Shown: piece after piece, positions 1-11,258 of the stretch
How positions within the stretch are numbered: the stretch's first letter is position 1
How the letters are laid out: each line of letters opens with the position of its first letter
Assembly: GCA_032622095.1 (NCBI GenBank)
Contig: CP136063.1
Location: forward strand, 274,097,426 to 274,161,425
Direction of reading: 5' to 3'
From: Siphonodentalium dalli
Taxonomy: Eukaryota > Mollusca > Scaphopoda > Gadilida > Siphonodentaliidae
Length of the DNA stretch: 64,000 bases
Program-made: the position numbers and the translations under genes
Notes under the pieces: generated by a model
Told to the model about the DNA's origin: nothing
The model's database searches: none
What the model saw: the letters and a program-made list of their open reading frames with translations, nothing else

Positions 1-1111
1 CATACCATGAGTAAGACTAACTATGAACGCGCTTTATTTGTAACATACCAGGAATATACCAACAATGGACGTTCTTTGTTGGCTACATACCAGGAATAGA
101 CTAACAATGAGCGTTCTTTATTTCTAACATACCATGACTAATACTAACAATGAACGGTCTTATTTTTAACATACAATGAGTAAGACTAACATTGAACGCT
201 CTGTATTTGTAACATACCAGGCATAAGACTAACAATGAACGATCTTTATTTGTAACATACCATGAATATACTAACAATGAACGCTTTTTATGTGTATCAT
301 ACCAGGAATAAGACTAACAATGAACGCTCTTTATTTGTAACATACCATGAACAAGAATAACAATGGACGGTCTTTATTTGTAACATACCACGAATAGACT
401 AACAATGAACGCTCTTCAATTGTAACATACCAGGAATAGACTAACAATGAACGCTCTTTATTTGTAACATACCAGGAATAGACTAACAATGAACGCTCTT
501 TATTTGTAACATACCAGGGATAGACCAACAATTAACGCTCTTTATTTGTAATATACCATGAATAGACTAACAATGAACGTTCTTTATTTGTAACATACCA
601 TGAATAAACTAACAATGAACGTTCTTTATTTGTAACATACCAGGAATAAGACAAACAATGAACGCTCTTTATTTGTAACATACCATGAATAGTCTTACAA
701 TGAACGCTCTTTATTTGTGACATAACATGAATAGACTAGCAATGAACGCTCTTTATTAGTAACATACCAGGAATATAATAACAATGAATGCTCTTTATTT
801 GTAACATACCAGGAATAGACTAACAATGAACGCTCTTTATTTGGAACATACCATGAATAGACTAAAAATGAACGTTCTTTATTTGTAACATACCAGGAAT
901 AGAGTAACAATGAACGCTCTTTATTTGTAACATACCAGGAATAGACTAACAATGAACGCTCTTTATTTGTAACTTACCAGGAATAGACTAACAATGAACG
1001 TTCTTTATTTGTAACATACCAGGAATATACTAACAATGAGCGTTCTTTATTTGTAGCATATTAGGAGTAAGACTAACAATGAAAGTTCTTTATTTTTAAC
1101 ATACCAGGAAT

Positions 1112-1342
1112 AGACTAACAATGAACGTTCTTTATTTGTAACATACCAGGAATAAGACAAACAATGAACGCTCTTTATTTGTAACATACCATGAATAGTC
1201 TTACAATGAACGCTCTTTATTTGTAACATAACATGAATAGACTAGCAATGAACGCTCTTTATTAGTAACATACCAGGAATATAATAACAATGAATGCTCT
1301 TTATTTGTAACATACCAGGAATAGACTAACAATGAACGCTCT
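1112..1342 (+). repeat. Local duplication of about five monomers
   Basis: This stretch repeats 606-836 at an offset of 506 bp. It shares rare markers including AGTCTTACAATG (691 and 1197), AACATAACATGAATAG, TTTATTAGTAAC and AATATAATAACAATG. Relative to the related copy at 17819-18991, which has one set, this segment is longer by 210 bp, exactly five 42 bp monomers. One marker differs between the two sets (TTTGTGACATAAC in the first, TTTGTAACATAAC in the second), so they are not a simple reading error. A recent small unequal exchange is the likeliest origin. Confidence 0.85.
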
Positions 1343-2501
1343 ATATTTGTAACATACCAGGCATAAGACTAACAATGAACGATCTTTATTTGTAACATAC
1401 CATGAATATATTAACAATGAACGCTTTTTATGTGTATCATATCAGGAATAAGACTAACAATGAACGCTCTTTATTTGTAACATACCATGAATAAGAATAA
1501 CAATGGACGGTCTTTATTTGTAACATACCACGAATAGACTAACAATGAACGCTCTTTAATTGTAACATACCAGGAATAGACTAACAATGAACGCTCTTTA
1601 TTTGTAACATACCAGGAATAGACTAACAATGAACGCTCTTTATTTGTAACATACCAGGGATAGACTAACAATTTACGCTCTTTATTTGTAATATACCATG
1701 AATAGACTAACAATGAACGTTTTTTATTTGTAACAAACCAGGAATAGACTAACTATGAGCGTTCTTTATTTGTAACATACCAGGAGTAAGACTAGCAATG
1801 AACACTCTTTATTTGTAACATACCAGGAGTAAGACTAACAATGAGCGTTCTTTATATGTAACATACCAGTAATATACTATCTATCAACGCTCTTTATATG
1901 TAACACACCAGGAGTAAGGCTAACAATGAGCGTTCTTTATTTTTAACATACCAGGAATAAGATTAACAAGGAACGCTCTTTATTGGTAATATACAATGAG
2001 TAGAGTAACAATGAACGCTCTTTATGTGTAATAAACCAGGAATAAGACTAACAATGCACGATCATTATTTGTAACATACCATGAATATACTAACAAGGAA
2101 CGCTCTTTATTTGTAACATACCAGGAATAGACTAACAATGAGCGTTCTTTATTGGTAACATACCAGGAGTAAGACTAACAATGAACGCTCTTTATTTAAA
2201 ACATATCAGGAATAGACTAACAATGAGCGTTCTTTATTTGTAACATACAAGGAGTAAGACTAACAATGAACGCTCTTTATTTGTAACAGACCAGGAATAG
2301 ACTATATAACAATGAGCGTTATTTATTTGTAACAAACCAGGAATAGACTAACAATGAACGCTCTTTATTTTTAACATACAATGTGTAAGGCTAACAATGA
2401 ACGCTCTTTATTTGTAACATACCAGGAATAAGACTAACAATGAACGATCTTTATTTGTAACATGCCATGAATATACTAACAAGGAACGCTCTTTATTTGT
2501 A

Positions 2502-2516
2502 ACATACAAGACTAAC
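2502..2516 (+). repeat. Monomer with a 7 bp deletion between CAA repeats
   Basis: ACATACAAGACTAAC here corresponds to ACATACAATGATCAAGACT at about 14998, 23700, 37746, 46448 and 55150. Seven bases are lost between two CAA triplets. The short form is also at 8719, 19780, 28481, 42528, 51230 and 59931. Confidence 0.8.
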
Positions 2517-2781
2517 AATGAACGGTCTTTATTGGTAACAAACAATACATAGACTAACAATGAACGCTCTTTATGTGTAACATACCAGGAATAAGACTAC
2601 CAATGGACGTGCTTTGTTGGTTACATACCAGGAATAGACTAACAATAAACGCTCTTTGTTTGTAACATACCAGGAATAGACTAACAATGAACGCTCTTTA
2701 TTTGTAACATACCAGGAATAAGACTAACAATGAATGATCTGTATTGGTAACATACCAGGAATAGACTAACAATGAACGCTC

Positions 2782-2820
2782 ATTATTGGTTATTTACCAT
2801 GGGGTGACTAACAGAGAACG
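2782..2820 (+). repeat. Most diverged landmark monomer (TTTACCATGGGGTGACTAAC)
   Basis: This monomer departs most from the consensus: GGTTATTTACCATG, then GGGTGACTAACAGAGAACG in place of the usual spacer. Copies are at 2782, 8999, about 15286, 20060, 23988, 28760, 38034, 42808, 46736, 51510, 55438 and 60210. Those near 15286, 23988, 38034, 46736 and 55438 read GAGGTG and the others GGGGTG. The two forms thus mark the two halves of each 8.7 kb unit. Confidence 0.8.
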
Positions 2821-3184
2821 CTCTTTATTTGTAACATACCACGAATAAGACTAACAATGGACGTTCTTTGTTGGTTACATACCAGGAATAGACTAACAAT
2901 GAACGCTCTTTATTTGTAACATACCAGGAATAAGACTAACAATGAGCGTTCTTTATTTGTAACATACCAGGAATAGACTAACAATGAACGCTCTTTATTT
3001 GTAACATACCAGGAATAGACTAACAATGGGCATTCTATATTGGTAACATACCAGGAGTAAGACTAACAATGAACGCTCTTTATTTATAACATACCAGGAA
3101 TAGACTAACAATGAGCGTTCTTCATTTGTAACATACCAGGAATAAGACTAACAATGAACGCTCTTTATTTTTAACATACCAGGA

Positions 3185-3200
3185 ATAGACTATATAGCAA
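3185..3200 (+). repeat. Monomer with a TATA-type 4 bp insertion
   Basis: GACTATATAGCAATG replaces GACTAACAATG or GACTAGCAATG, giving a 46 bp monomer. A sister form, GACTATATAACAATG, is at about 2298. Both recur in register in every corresponding unit (for example 9406, 13829, 15692 and 20469 for the first, 8518 for the second). They are useful register markers. Nothing suggests a promoter. Confidence 0.8.
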
Positions 3201-4200
3201 TGAGCGTTCTTTATTTGTAACATACTAGGAATAGACTAACAATGAACGCTCTTTATTTGTAACATACCAGGAATAGACTAACAATGAACGTTCTTTATTT
3301 GTAACATACATGGAATAAGACTAACAATGGACGTTCTTTATTTGTAACATACCAGGAATAGACTAACAATGAGCGTTCTTTATTTGTAACATACCAGGAA
3401 TAAGACTAGCAATGAACGTTCTGTATTTGTAACATACCAGGAATAGACTAGCAATGAACGCTCTTTATTTGTAACATACCAGGAATAGACTAACAATGGA
3501 CGTTCTTTATTTGTAACATACCAGGAATAGACTAACAATGGACGTTCTTTATGTGTAACATACCAGGAATAGACTAACAATGAGCGTTCTTTATTTGTAA
3601 CATACCAGGAATAAGACCAACAATGGACGTTCTTTATTTGTAACATATCAGGAATAGACTATCAATGGACACTCTTTATTTGTAACGTACCAGGAATATA
3701 CTAGCAATGAACGCTCTTTGTTTGTAACATACCAAGAATAGACTAGCAATGAACGCTTTTTATTTGTTACATACAAGTAATAGACTAAAAATGAGCGTTC
3801 GTTATTTGTAACATACCATGAATAGACTAACAATGAACGCTCTTTATTTGTAACATACCAGGAATAGACTAGCAATGAACGCTCTTTATGTGTAACATAC
3901 CAGGAATATACTAACAATGATCGTTCTTTATTTGTAACATACCATGAATATACTAGCAATGAGCGTTCTTTATTTGTAACATACCAGGAATAGACTAACA
4001 ATGAACGCTCTTTATTTGTAACATACCAGGAATAGACTAACAATGAGCGTTCTTTATTTGTAACATACCAGGAATAGACTAACAATGAACGATCTTTATT
4101 TGTAACATACCAGGAATAGACTAACAATGAGCAGTCTGTGTTGGTTACATACCACGAATAAGACTAGCAATGAACGCACTTTATTTGTAACATACCAGGA

Positions 4201-5041
4201 ATAGACTATATAGCAATGAGCGCTCTTTATTTGTAACATACCATGTATTGACTAACAATGAACGCTCTGTATTTGTAACATACCAGGAATAGATAAACAA
4301 TTAACGCTCTTTATTTGTAACATACCAGGAATAAGACTAACAATGAACGCTCATTATTTGTAACATACCAGGAATATACTAACAATGAACGCTCTTTATT
4401 TGTAACATACCAGGAATAGACTAACAATGAACGCTCTTTATTTGTAACATACCAGGAATATACTAACAATGAACGCTCTTTATTTGTAACATACCAGGGA
4501 TAGACCAACAATTAACGCTCTTTATTTGTAATATACCATGAATAGACTAACAATGAACGTTCTTTATTTGTAACATACCATGAATAAACTAACAATGAAC
4601 GTTCTTTATTTGTAACATACCAGGAATAAGACAAACAATGAACGCTCTTTATTTGTAACATACCAGGAATAGTCTTACAATGAACGCTCTTTATTTGTAA
4701 CATAACACGAATAGACTAGCAATGAACGATCTTTATTAGTAACATACCAGGAATATAATAACAATGAACGCTCTTTATTTGTAACATACCATGAATAGAC
4801 TAAAAATGAACGTTCTTTATTTGTAACATACCAGGAATAGAGTAACAATGAACGCTCTTTATTTGTAACATACCAGGAATAGACTAACAATGAACGCTCT
4901 TTATTTGTAACTTACCAGGAATAGACTAACAATGAACGTTCTTTATTTGTAACATACCAGGAATAGACTAACAATGAGCGTTCTTTATTTGTAGCATATT
5001 AGGAGTAAGACTAACAATGAAAGTTCTTTATTTTTAACATA
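4201..5041 (+). repeat. JKL block, copy 1
   Basis: An 841 bp block recognised by AGTCTTACAATG preceded by CAGGAAT, AACATAACACGAATAG, and the rare palindromic core GAGCGCTC at its left end. The left boundary is a monomer with a four-base insertion (GACTATATAGCAATG). The right boundary is where CAATGAGTACGACTAAC starts P-type sequence. The same block lies at 10418-11258, 30180-31020 and 61630-62470, always immediately before a P-type region. Confidence 0.8.
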
Positions 5042-5590
5042 CAATGAGTACGACTAACAATGAACGCTCTATATTTGTAACATACCAGGCATAAGACTAA
5101 CAATGAACGATCTATATTTGTAACATACCAGGCATAAGACTAACAATGAACGATCTTTATTTGTAACATACCATGAATATATTAACAATGAACGCTTTTT
5201 ATGTGTATCATACCAGGAATAAGGCTAACAATGAACGCTCTTTATTTGTAACATACCATGAATAAGAATAACAATGGACGGTCTTTATTTGTAACATACC
5301 ACGAATAGACTAACAATGAACGCTCTTTAATTGTAACATACCAGGAATAGACTAACAATTTACGCTCTTTATTTGTAATATACCATGAATAGACTAACAA
5401 TGAACGTTCTTTATTTGTAACAAACCAGGAATAGACTAACTATGAGCGTTCTTTATTTGTAACATACCAGGAGTAAGACTAGCAATGAACACTCTTTATT
5501 TGTAACATACCAGGAGTAAGACTAACAATGAGCGTTCTTTATATGTAACATACCAGTAATATACTATCGATCAACGCTCTTTATATGTAA

Positions 5591-6553
5591 CATACCAGGA
5601 ATAGACTAACAATGAGCAGTCTGTGTTGGTTACATACCACGAATAAGACTAGCAATGAACGCACTTTATTTGTAACATACCAGGAATAGATTAGCAATGA
5701 ACGCTCTTTATTTGTAACATACCAGGTATTGACTAACAATGAACGCTCTGTATTTGTGACATACCAGGAATAGATAAACAATTAACGCTCTTTATTTGTA
5801 ACATACCAGGAATAAGACTAACAATGAACGCTCATTATTGGTATGTGAATTATCTTTATTTGTAACATACCATGAATAAGACTAACAATGGACGTACTTT
5901 GTTGGTTACATACCAGGAATAAGACAGGCAATGAACGCTCTTTATTTGTAACATACCATGAATAAGACTAGCAATGGACGTTCTTTGTTGGTTACATACC
6001 AGGAATAAGACTAACAATGAACGCTCTTTATTTGTAACATACCAGGAGTAAGACTAACAATGAACGCTCTTTATTGGTAACATACCAGGAGTAAGACTAA
6101 CAATGGACGTTCTTTGTTGGTTACATACCAGGGATAAGACTAGCAATGAACGCTCTTTATTTGTAACATACCATGAATAAGACTAACAATGGACGTTCTT
6201 TGTTGGTTACATACCAGGAATAAGACTAGCAATAAACGCTCTTTATTTGTAACATATCAGGAGTAAGACTAACAATGAACGCTCTTTATTTGTAACTTAC
6301 CAAGAGTAAGACTAACAATGGACGTTATTTGTTGGTTACATACCAGGGATAAGACTAGCAATGAACGCTCTTTATTTGTAACATACAATGAATAAGACTA
6401 ACAATTGACGTTCTTTGTTGGTTACATACCAGAAATAAGACTAGCAATGAAAGCTCTTTATTTTTAACATACCATGAATAAGACTAACAATGGACGTTCT
6501 TTGTTGGTTACATACCAGGATTAAGTCTAGCAATGAACGCTCTTTATTTGTAA
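5591..6553 (+). repeat. Tail of an 8.7 kb unit after a recombinant junction
   Basis: From about 5591 the sequence matches the right-hand part of the 8.7 kb units at a constant offset of 19,636 bp (5581 to 25217, 6884 to 26520). It includes the monomer with GAGCAGTCTGTGTTGG, a truncated monomer with GGTATGTGAAT (5840) and the start of a GTTGGTTAC-rich cluster. Confidence 0.85.
5836..5862 (+). repeat. Truncated junction monomer (GGTATGTGAAT), first of nine
   Basis: At 5840 the sequence runs from TTATTGGTA straight into TGTGAAT and then ATCTTTATTTG, losing more than half a monomer. The same scar is at 16774, 21633, 25476, 39522, 44381, 48224, 53083 and 56926, always at the left edge of a GTTGGTTAC dimer cluster. 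Two of the three X-unit positions differ by one base (GTGAATTATC against GTGAATGATC). P-type dimer clusters lack it. Confidence 0.85.
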
Positions 6554-6650
6554 CATACCATGAGTAAGACTAACTATGAACGCGCTTTATTTGTAACATA
6601 CCAGGAATATACCAACAATGGACGTTCTTTGTTGGCTACATACCAGGAAT
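5850..6650 (+). repeat. GTTGGTTAC-rich dimer cluster 1
   Basis: Here 43 bp monomers of two kinds alternate. One kind has GAACGCTCTTTATTTGTAAC and the other GGACGTTCTTTGTTGGTTAC. Successive GTTGGTTAC (or GTTGGCTAC) sites start at 5901, 5987, 6116, 6202, 6331, 6417, 6503 and 6631. The spacings are 86, 129, 86, 129, 86, 86 and 128 bp, essentially whole multiples of 43. The cluster is thus a dimeric sub-array, distinct from the 42 bp-dominated sequence around it. Confidence 0.88.
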
Positions 6651-9600
6651 AGACTAACAATGAGCGTTCTTTATTTCTAACATACCATGACTAATACTAA
6701 CAATGAACGGTCTTATTTTTAACATACAATGAGTAAGACTAACATTGAACGCTCTGTATTTGTAACATACCAGGCATAAGACTAACAATGAACGATCTTT
6801 ATTTGTAACATACCATGAATATACAAACAATGAACGCTTTTTATGTGTATCATACCAGGAATAAGACTAACAATGAACGCTCTTTATTTGTAACATACCA
6901 TGAACAAGAATAACAATGGACGGTCTTTATTTGTAACATACCACGAATAGACTAACAATGAACGCTCTTCAATTGTAACATACCAGGAATAGACTAACAA
7001 TGAACGCTCTTTATTTGTAACATACCAGGAATAGACTAACAATGAACGCTCTTTATTTGTAACATACCAGGGATAGACCAACAATTAACGCTCTTTATTT
7101 GTAATATACCATGAATAGACTAACAATGAACGTTCTTTATTTGTAACATACCATGAATAAACTAACAATGAACGTTCTTTATTTGTAACATACCAGGAAT
7201 AAGACAAACAATGAACGCTCTTTATTTGTAACATACCAGGAATAGACTAACAATGAACGCTCTTTATTTGGAACATACCATGAATAGACTAAAAATGAAC
7301 GTTCTTTATTTGTAACATACCAGGAATAGAGTAACAATGAACGCTCTTTATTTGTAACATACCAGGAATAGACTAACAATGAACGCTCTTTATTTGTAAC
7401 TTACCAGGAATAGACTAACAATGAACGTTCTTTATTTGTAACATACCAGGAATATACTAACAATGAGCGTTCTTTATTTGTAGCATATAATGAGTAAGAC
7501 TAACAATGAAAGTTCTTTATTTTTAACATACAATGAGTAAGACTAACAATGAACGCTCTATATTTGTAACATACCAGGCATAAGACTAACAATGAACGAT
7601 CTTTATTTGTAACATACCATGAATATATTAACAATGAACGCTTTTTATGTGTATCATATCAGGAATAAGACTAACAATGAACGCTCTTTATTTGTAACAT
7701 ACCATGAATAAGAATAACAATGGACGGTCTTTATTTGTAACATACCACGAATAGACTAACAATGAACGCTCTTTAATTGTAACATACCAGGAATAGACTA
7801 ACAATGAACGCTCTTTATTTGTAACATACCAGGAATAGACTAACAATGAACGCTCTTTATTTGTAACATACCAGGGATAGACTAACAATTTACGCTCTTT
7901 ATTTGTAATATACCATGAATAGACTAACAATGAACGTTTTTTATTTGTAACAAACCAGGAATAGACTAACTATGAGCGTTCTTTATTTGTAACATACCAG
8001 GAGTAAGACTAGCAATGAACACTCTTTATTTGTAACATACCAGGAGTAAGACTAACAATGAGCGTTCTTTATATGTAACATACCAGTAATATACTATCTA
8101 TCAACGCTCTTTATATGTAACACACCAGGAGTAAGGCTAACAATGAGCGTTCTTTATTTTTAACATACCAGGAATAAGATTAACAAGGAACGCTCTTTAT
8201 TGGTAATATACAATGAGTAGAGTAACAATGAACGCTCTTTATGTGTAATAAACCAGGAATAAGACTAACAATGCACGATCATTATTTGTAACATACCATG
8301 AATATACTAACAAGGAACGCTCTTTATTTGTAACATACCAGGAATAGACTAACAATGAGCGTTCTTTATTGGTAACATACCAGGAGTAAGACTAACAATG
8401 AACGCTCTTTATTTAAAACATATCAGGAATAGACTAACAATGAGCGTTCTTTATTTGTAACATACAAGGAGTAAGACTAACAATGAACGCTCTTTATTTG
8501 TAACAGACCAGGAATAGACTATATAACAATGAGCGTTATTTATTTGTAACAAACCAGGAATAGACTAACAATGAACGCTCTTTATTTTTAACATACAATG
8601 TGTAAGGCTAACAATGAACGCTCTTTATTTGTAACATACCAGGAATAAGACTAACAATGAACGATCTTTATTTGTAACATGCCATGAATATACTAACAAG
8701 GAACGCTCTTTATTTGTAACATACAAGACTAACAATGAACGGTCTTTATTGGTAACAAACAATACATAGACTAACAATGAACGCTCTTTATGTGTAACAT
8801 ACCAGGAATAAGACTACCAATGGACGTGCTTTGTTGGTTACATACCAGGAATAGACTAACAATAAACGCTCTTTGTTTGTAACATACCAGGAATAGACTA
8901 ACAATGAACGCTCTTTATTTGTAACATACCAGGAATAAGACTAACAATGAATGATCTGTATTGGTAACATACCAGGAATAGACTAACAATGAACGCTCAT
9001 TATTGGTTATTTACCATGGGGTGACTAACAGAGAACGCTCTTTATTTGTAACATACCACGAATAAGACTAACAATGGACGTTCTTTGTTGGTTACATACC
9101 AGGAATAGACTAACAATGAACGCTCTTTATTTGTAACATACCAGGAATAAGACTAACAATGAGCGTTCTTTATTTGTAACATACCAGGAATAGACTAACA
9201 ATGAACGCTCTTTATTTGTAACATACCAGGAATAGACTAACAATGGGCATTCTATATTGGTAACATACCAGGAGTAAGACTAACAATGAACGCTCTTTAT
9301 TTATAACATACCAGGAATAGACTAACAATGAGCGTTCTTCATTTGTAACATACCAGGAATAAGACTAACAATGAACGCTCTTTATTTTTAACATACCAGG
9401 AATAGACTATATAGCAATGAGCGTTCTTTATTTGTAACATACTAGGAATAGACTAACAATGAACGCTCTTTATTTGTAACATACCAGGAATAGACTAACA
9501 ATGAACGTTCTTTATTTGTAACATACATGGAATAAGACTAACAATGGACGTTCTTTATTTGTAACATACCAGGAATAGACTAACAATGAGCGTTCTTTAT

Positions 9601-11258
9601 TTGTAACATACCAGGAATAAGACTAGCAATGAACGTTCTGTATTTGTAACATACCAGGAATAGACTAGCAATGAACGCTCTTTATTTGTAACATACCAGG
9701 AATAGACTAACAATGGACGTTCTTTATTTGTAACATACCAGGAATAGACTAACAATGGACGTTCTTTATGTGTAACATACCAGGAATAGACTAACAATGA
9801 GCGTTCTTTATTTGTAACATACCAGGAATAAGACCAACAATGGACGTTCTTTATTTGTAACATATCAGGAATAGACTATCAATGGACACTCTTTATTTGT
9901 AACGTACCAGGAATATACTAGCAATGAACGCTCTTTGTTTGTAACATACCATGAATAGACTAGCAATGAACGCTTTTTATTTGTTACATACAAGTAATAG
10001 ACTAAAAATGAGCGTTCGTTATTTGTAACATACCATGAATAGACTAACAATGAACGCTCTTTATTTGTAACATACCAGGAATAGACTAGCAATGAACGCT
10101 CTTTATGTGTAACATACCAGGAATATACTAACAATGATCGTTCTTTATTTGTAACATACCATGAATATACTAGCAATGAGCGTTCTTTATTTGTAACATA
10201 CCAGGAATAGACTAACAATGAACGCTCTTTATTTGTAACATACCAGGAATAGACTAACAATGAGCGTTCTTTATTTGTAACATACCAGGAATAGACTAAC
10301 AATGAACGATCTTTATTTGTAACATACCAGGAATAGACTAACAATGAGCAGTCTGTGTTGGTTACATACCACGAATAAGACTAGCAATGAACGCACTTTA
10401 TTTGTAACATACCAGGAATAGACTATATAGCAATGAGCGCTCTTTATTTGTAACATACCATGTATTGACTAACAATGAACGCTCTGTATTTGTAACATAC
10501 CAGGAATAGATAAACAATTAACGCTCTTTATTTGTAACATACCAGGAATAAGACTAACAATGAACGCTCATTATTTGTAACATACCAGGAATATACTAAC
10601 AATGAACGCTCTTTATTTGTAACATACCAGGAATAGACTAACAATGAACGCTCTTTATTTGTAACATACCAGGAATATACTAACAATGAACGCTCTTTAT
10701 TTGTAACATACCAGGGATAGACCAACAATTAACGCTCTTTATTTGTAATATACCATGAATAGACTAACAATGAACGTTCTTTATTTGTAACATACCATGA
10801 ATAAACTAACAATGAACGTTCTTTATTTGTAACATACCAGGAATAAGACAAACAATGAACGCTCTTTATTTGTAACATACCAGGAATAGTCTTACAATGA
10901 ACGCTCTTTATTTGTAACATAACACGAATAGACTAGCAATGAACGATCTTTATTAGTAACATACCAGGAATATAATAACAATGAACGCTCTTTATTTGTA
11001 ACATACCATGAATAGACTAAAAATGAACGTTCTTTATTTGTAACATACCAGGAATAGAGTAACAATGAACGCTCTTTATTTGTAACATACCAGGAATAGA
11101 CTAACAATGAACGCTCTTTATTTGTAACTTACCAGGAATAGACTAACAATGAACGTTCTTTATTTGTAACATACCAGGAATAGACTAACAATGAGCGTTC
11201 TTTATTTGTAGCATATTAGGAGTAAGACTAACAATGAAAGTTCTTTATTTTTAACATA
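6554..11258 (+). repeat. Shortened Y-type higher-order segment ending in JKL
   Basis: This repeats the order seen at the window start and at 26190 onward: GAACGCGC marker, CTAATACTAAC monomer, block at 6884-7930, long middle part, block at 9597-10344, then JKL. Between 6884 and 7688 it is 804 bp against 930 bp in the copy at 17819-18749. It therefore lacks three 42 bp monomers, including the one with AGTCTTACAATG. From 7688 to 11258 it matches 1471-5041 at a constant offset of 6,217 bp with only scattered substitutions. Confidence 0.85.
10418..11258 (+). repeat. JKL block, copy 2
   Basis: Same markers and boundaries as 4201-5041, at an offset of 6,217 bp. It is followed directly by P-type sequence. 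Confidence 0.8.

Larger units (their letters stand above)
1..5590 (+). repeat. Partial Y-type higher-order segment, rearranged
   Basis: This segment begins inside a Y-type unit. Base 1 onward matches 6554 onward and 26190 onward (CATACCATGAGTAAGACTAA, then the marker GAACGCGC). The offset to the 6.5 kb copy is 6,553 bp near position 331 but 6,217 bp from about 1471 on, so the two copies differ by eight 42 bp monomers. It carries a five-monomer duplication (1112-1342), a JKL block (4201-5041), and near 5360 a loss of two monomers relative to 11459-11701. At about 5590 it switches abruptly from P-type sequence to the tail of an 8.7 kb unit (matching 25227 onward). The switch keeps monomer phase, as expected from unequal exchange between paralogous sites. 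Confidence 0.85.

Noticed and set aside
2295-2312. TATATA promoter elements in the four-base insertion monomers
   Set aside because: They are monomer variants copied in register with the higher-order units, and no transcription unit lies downstream.
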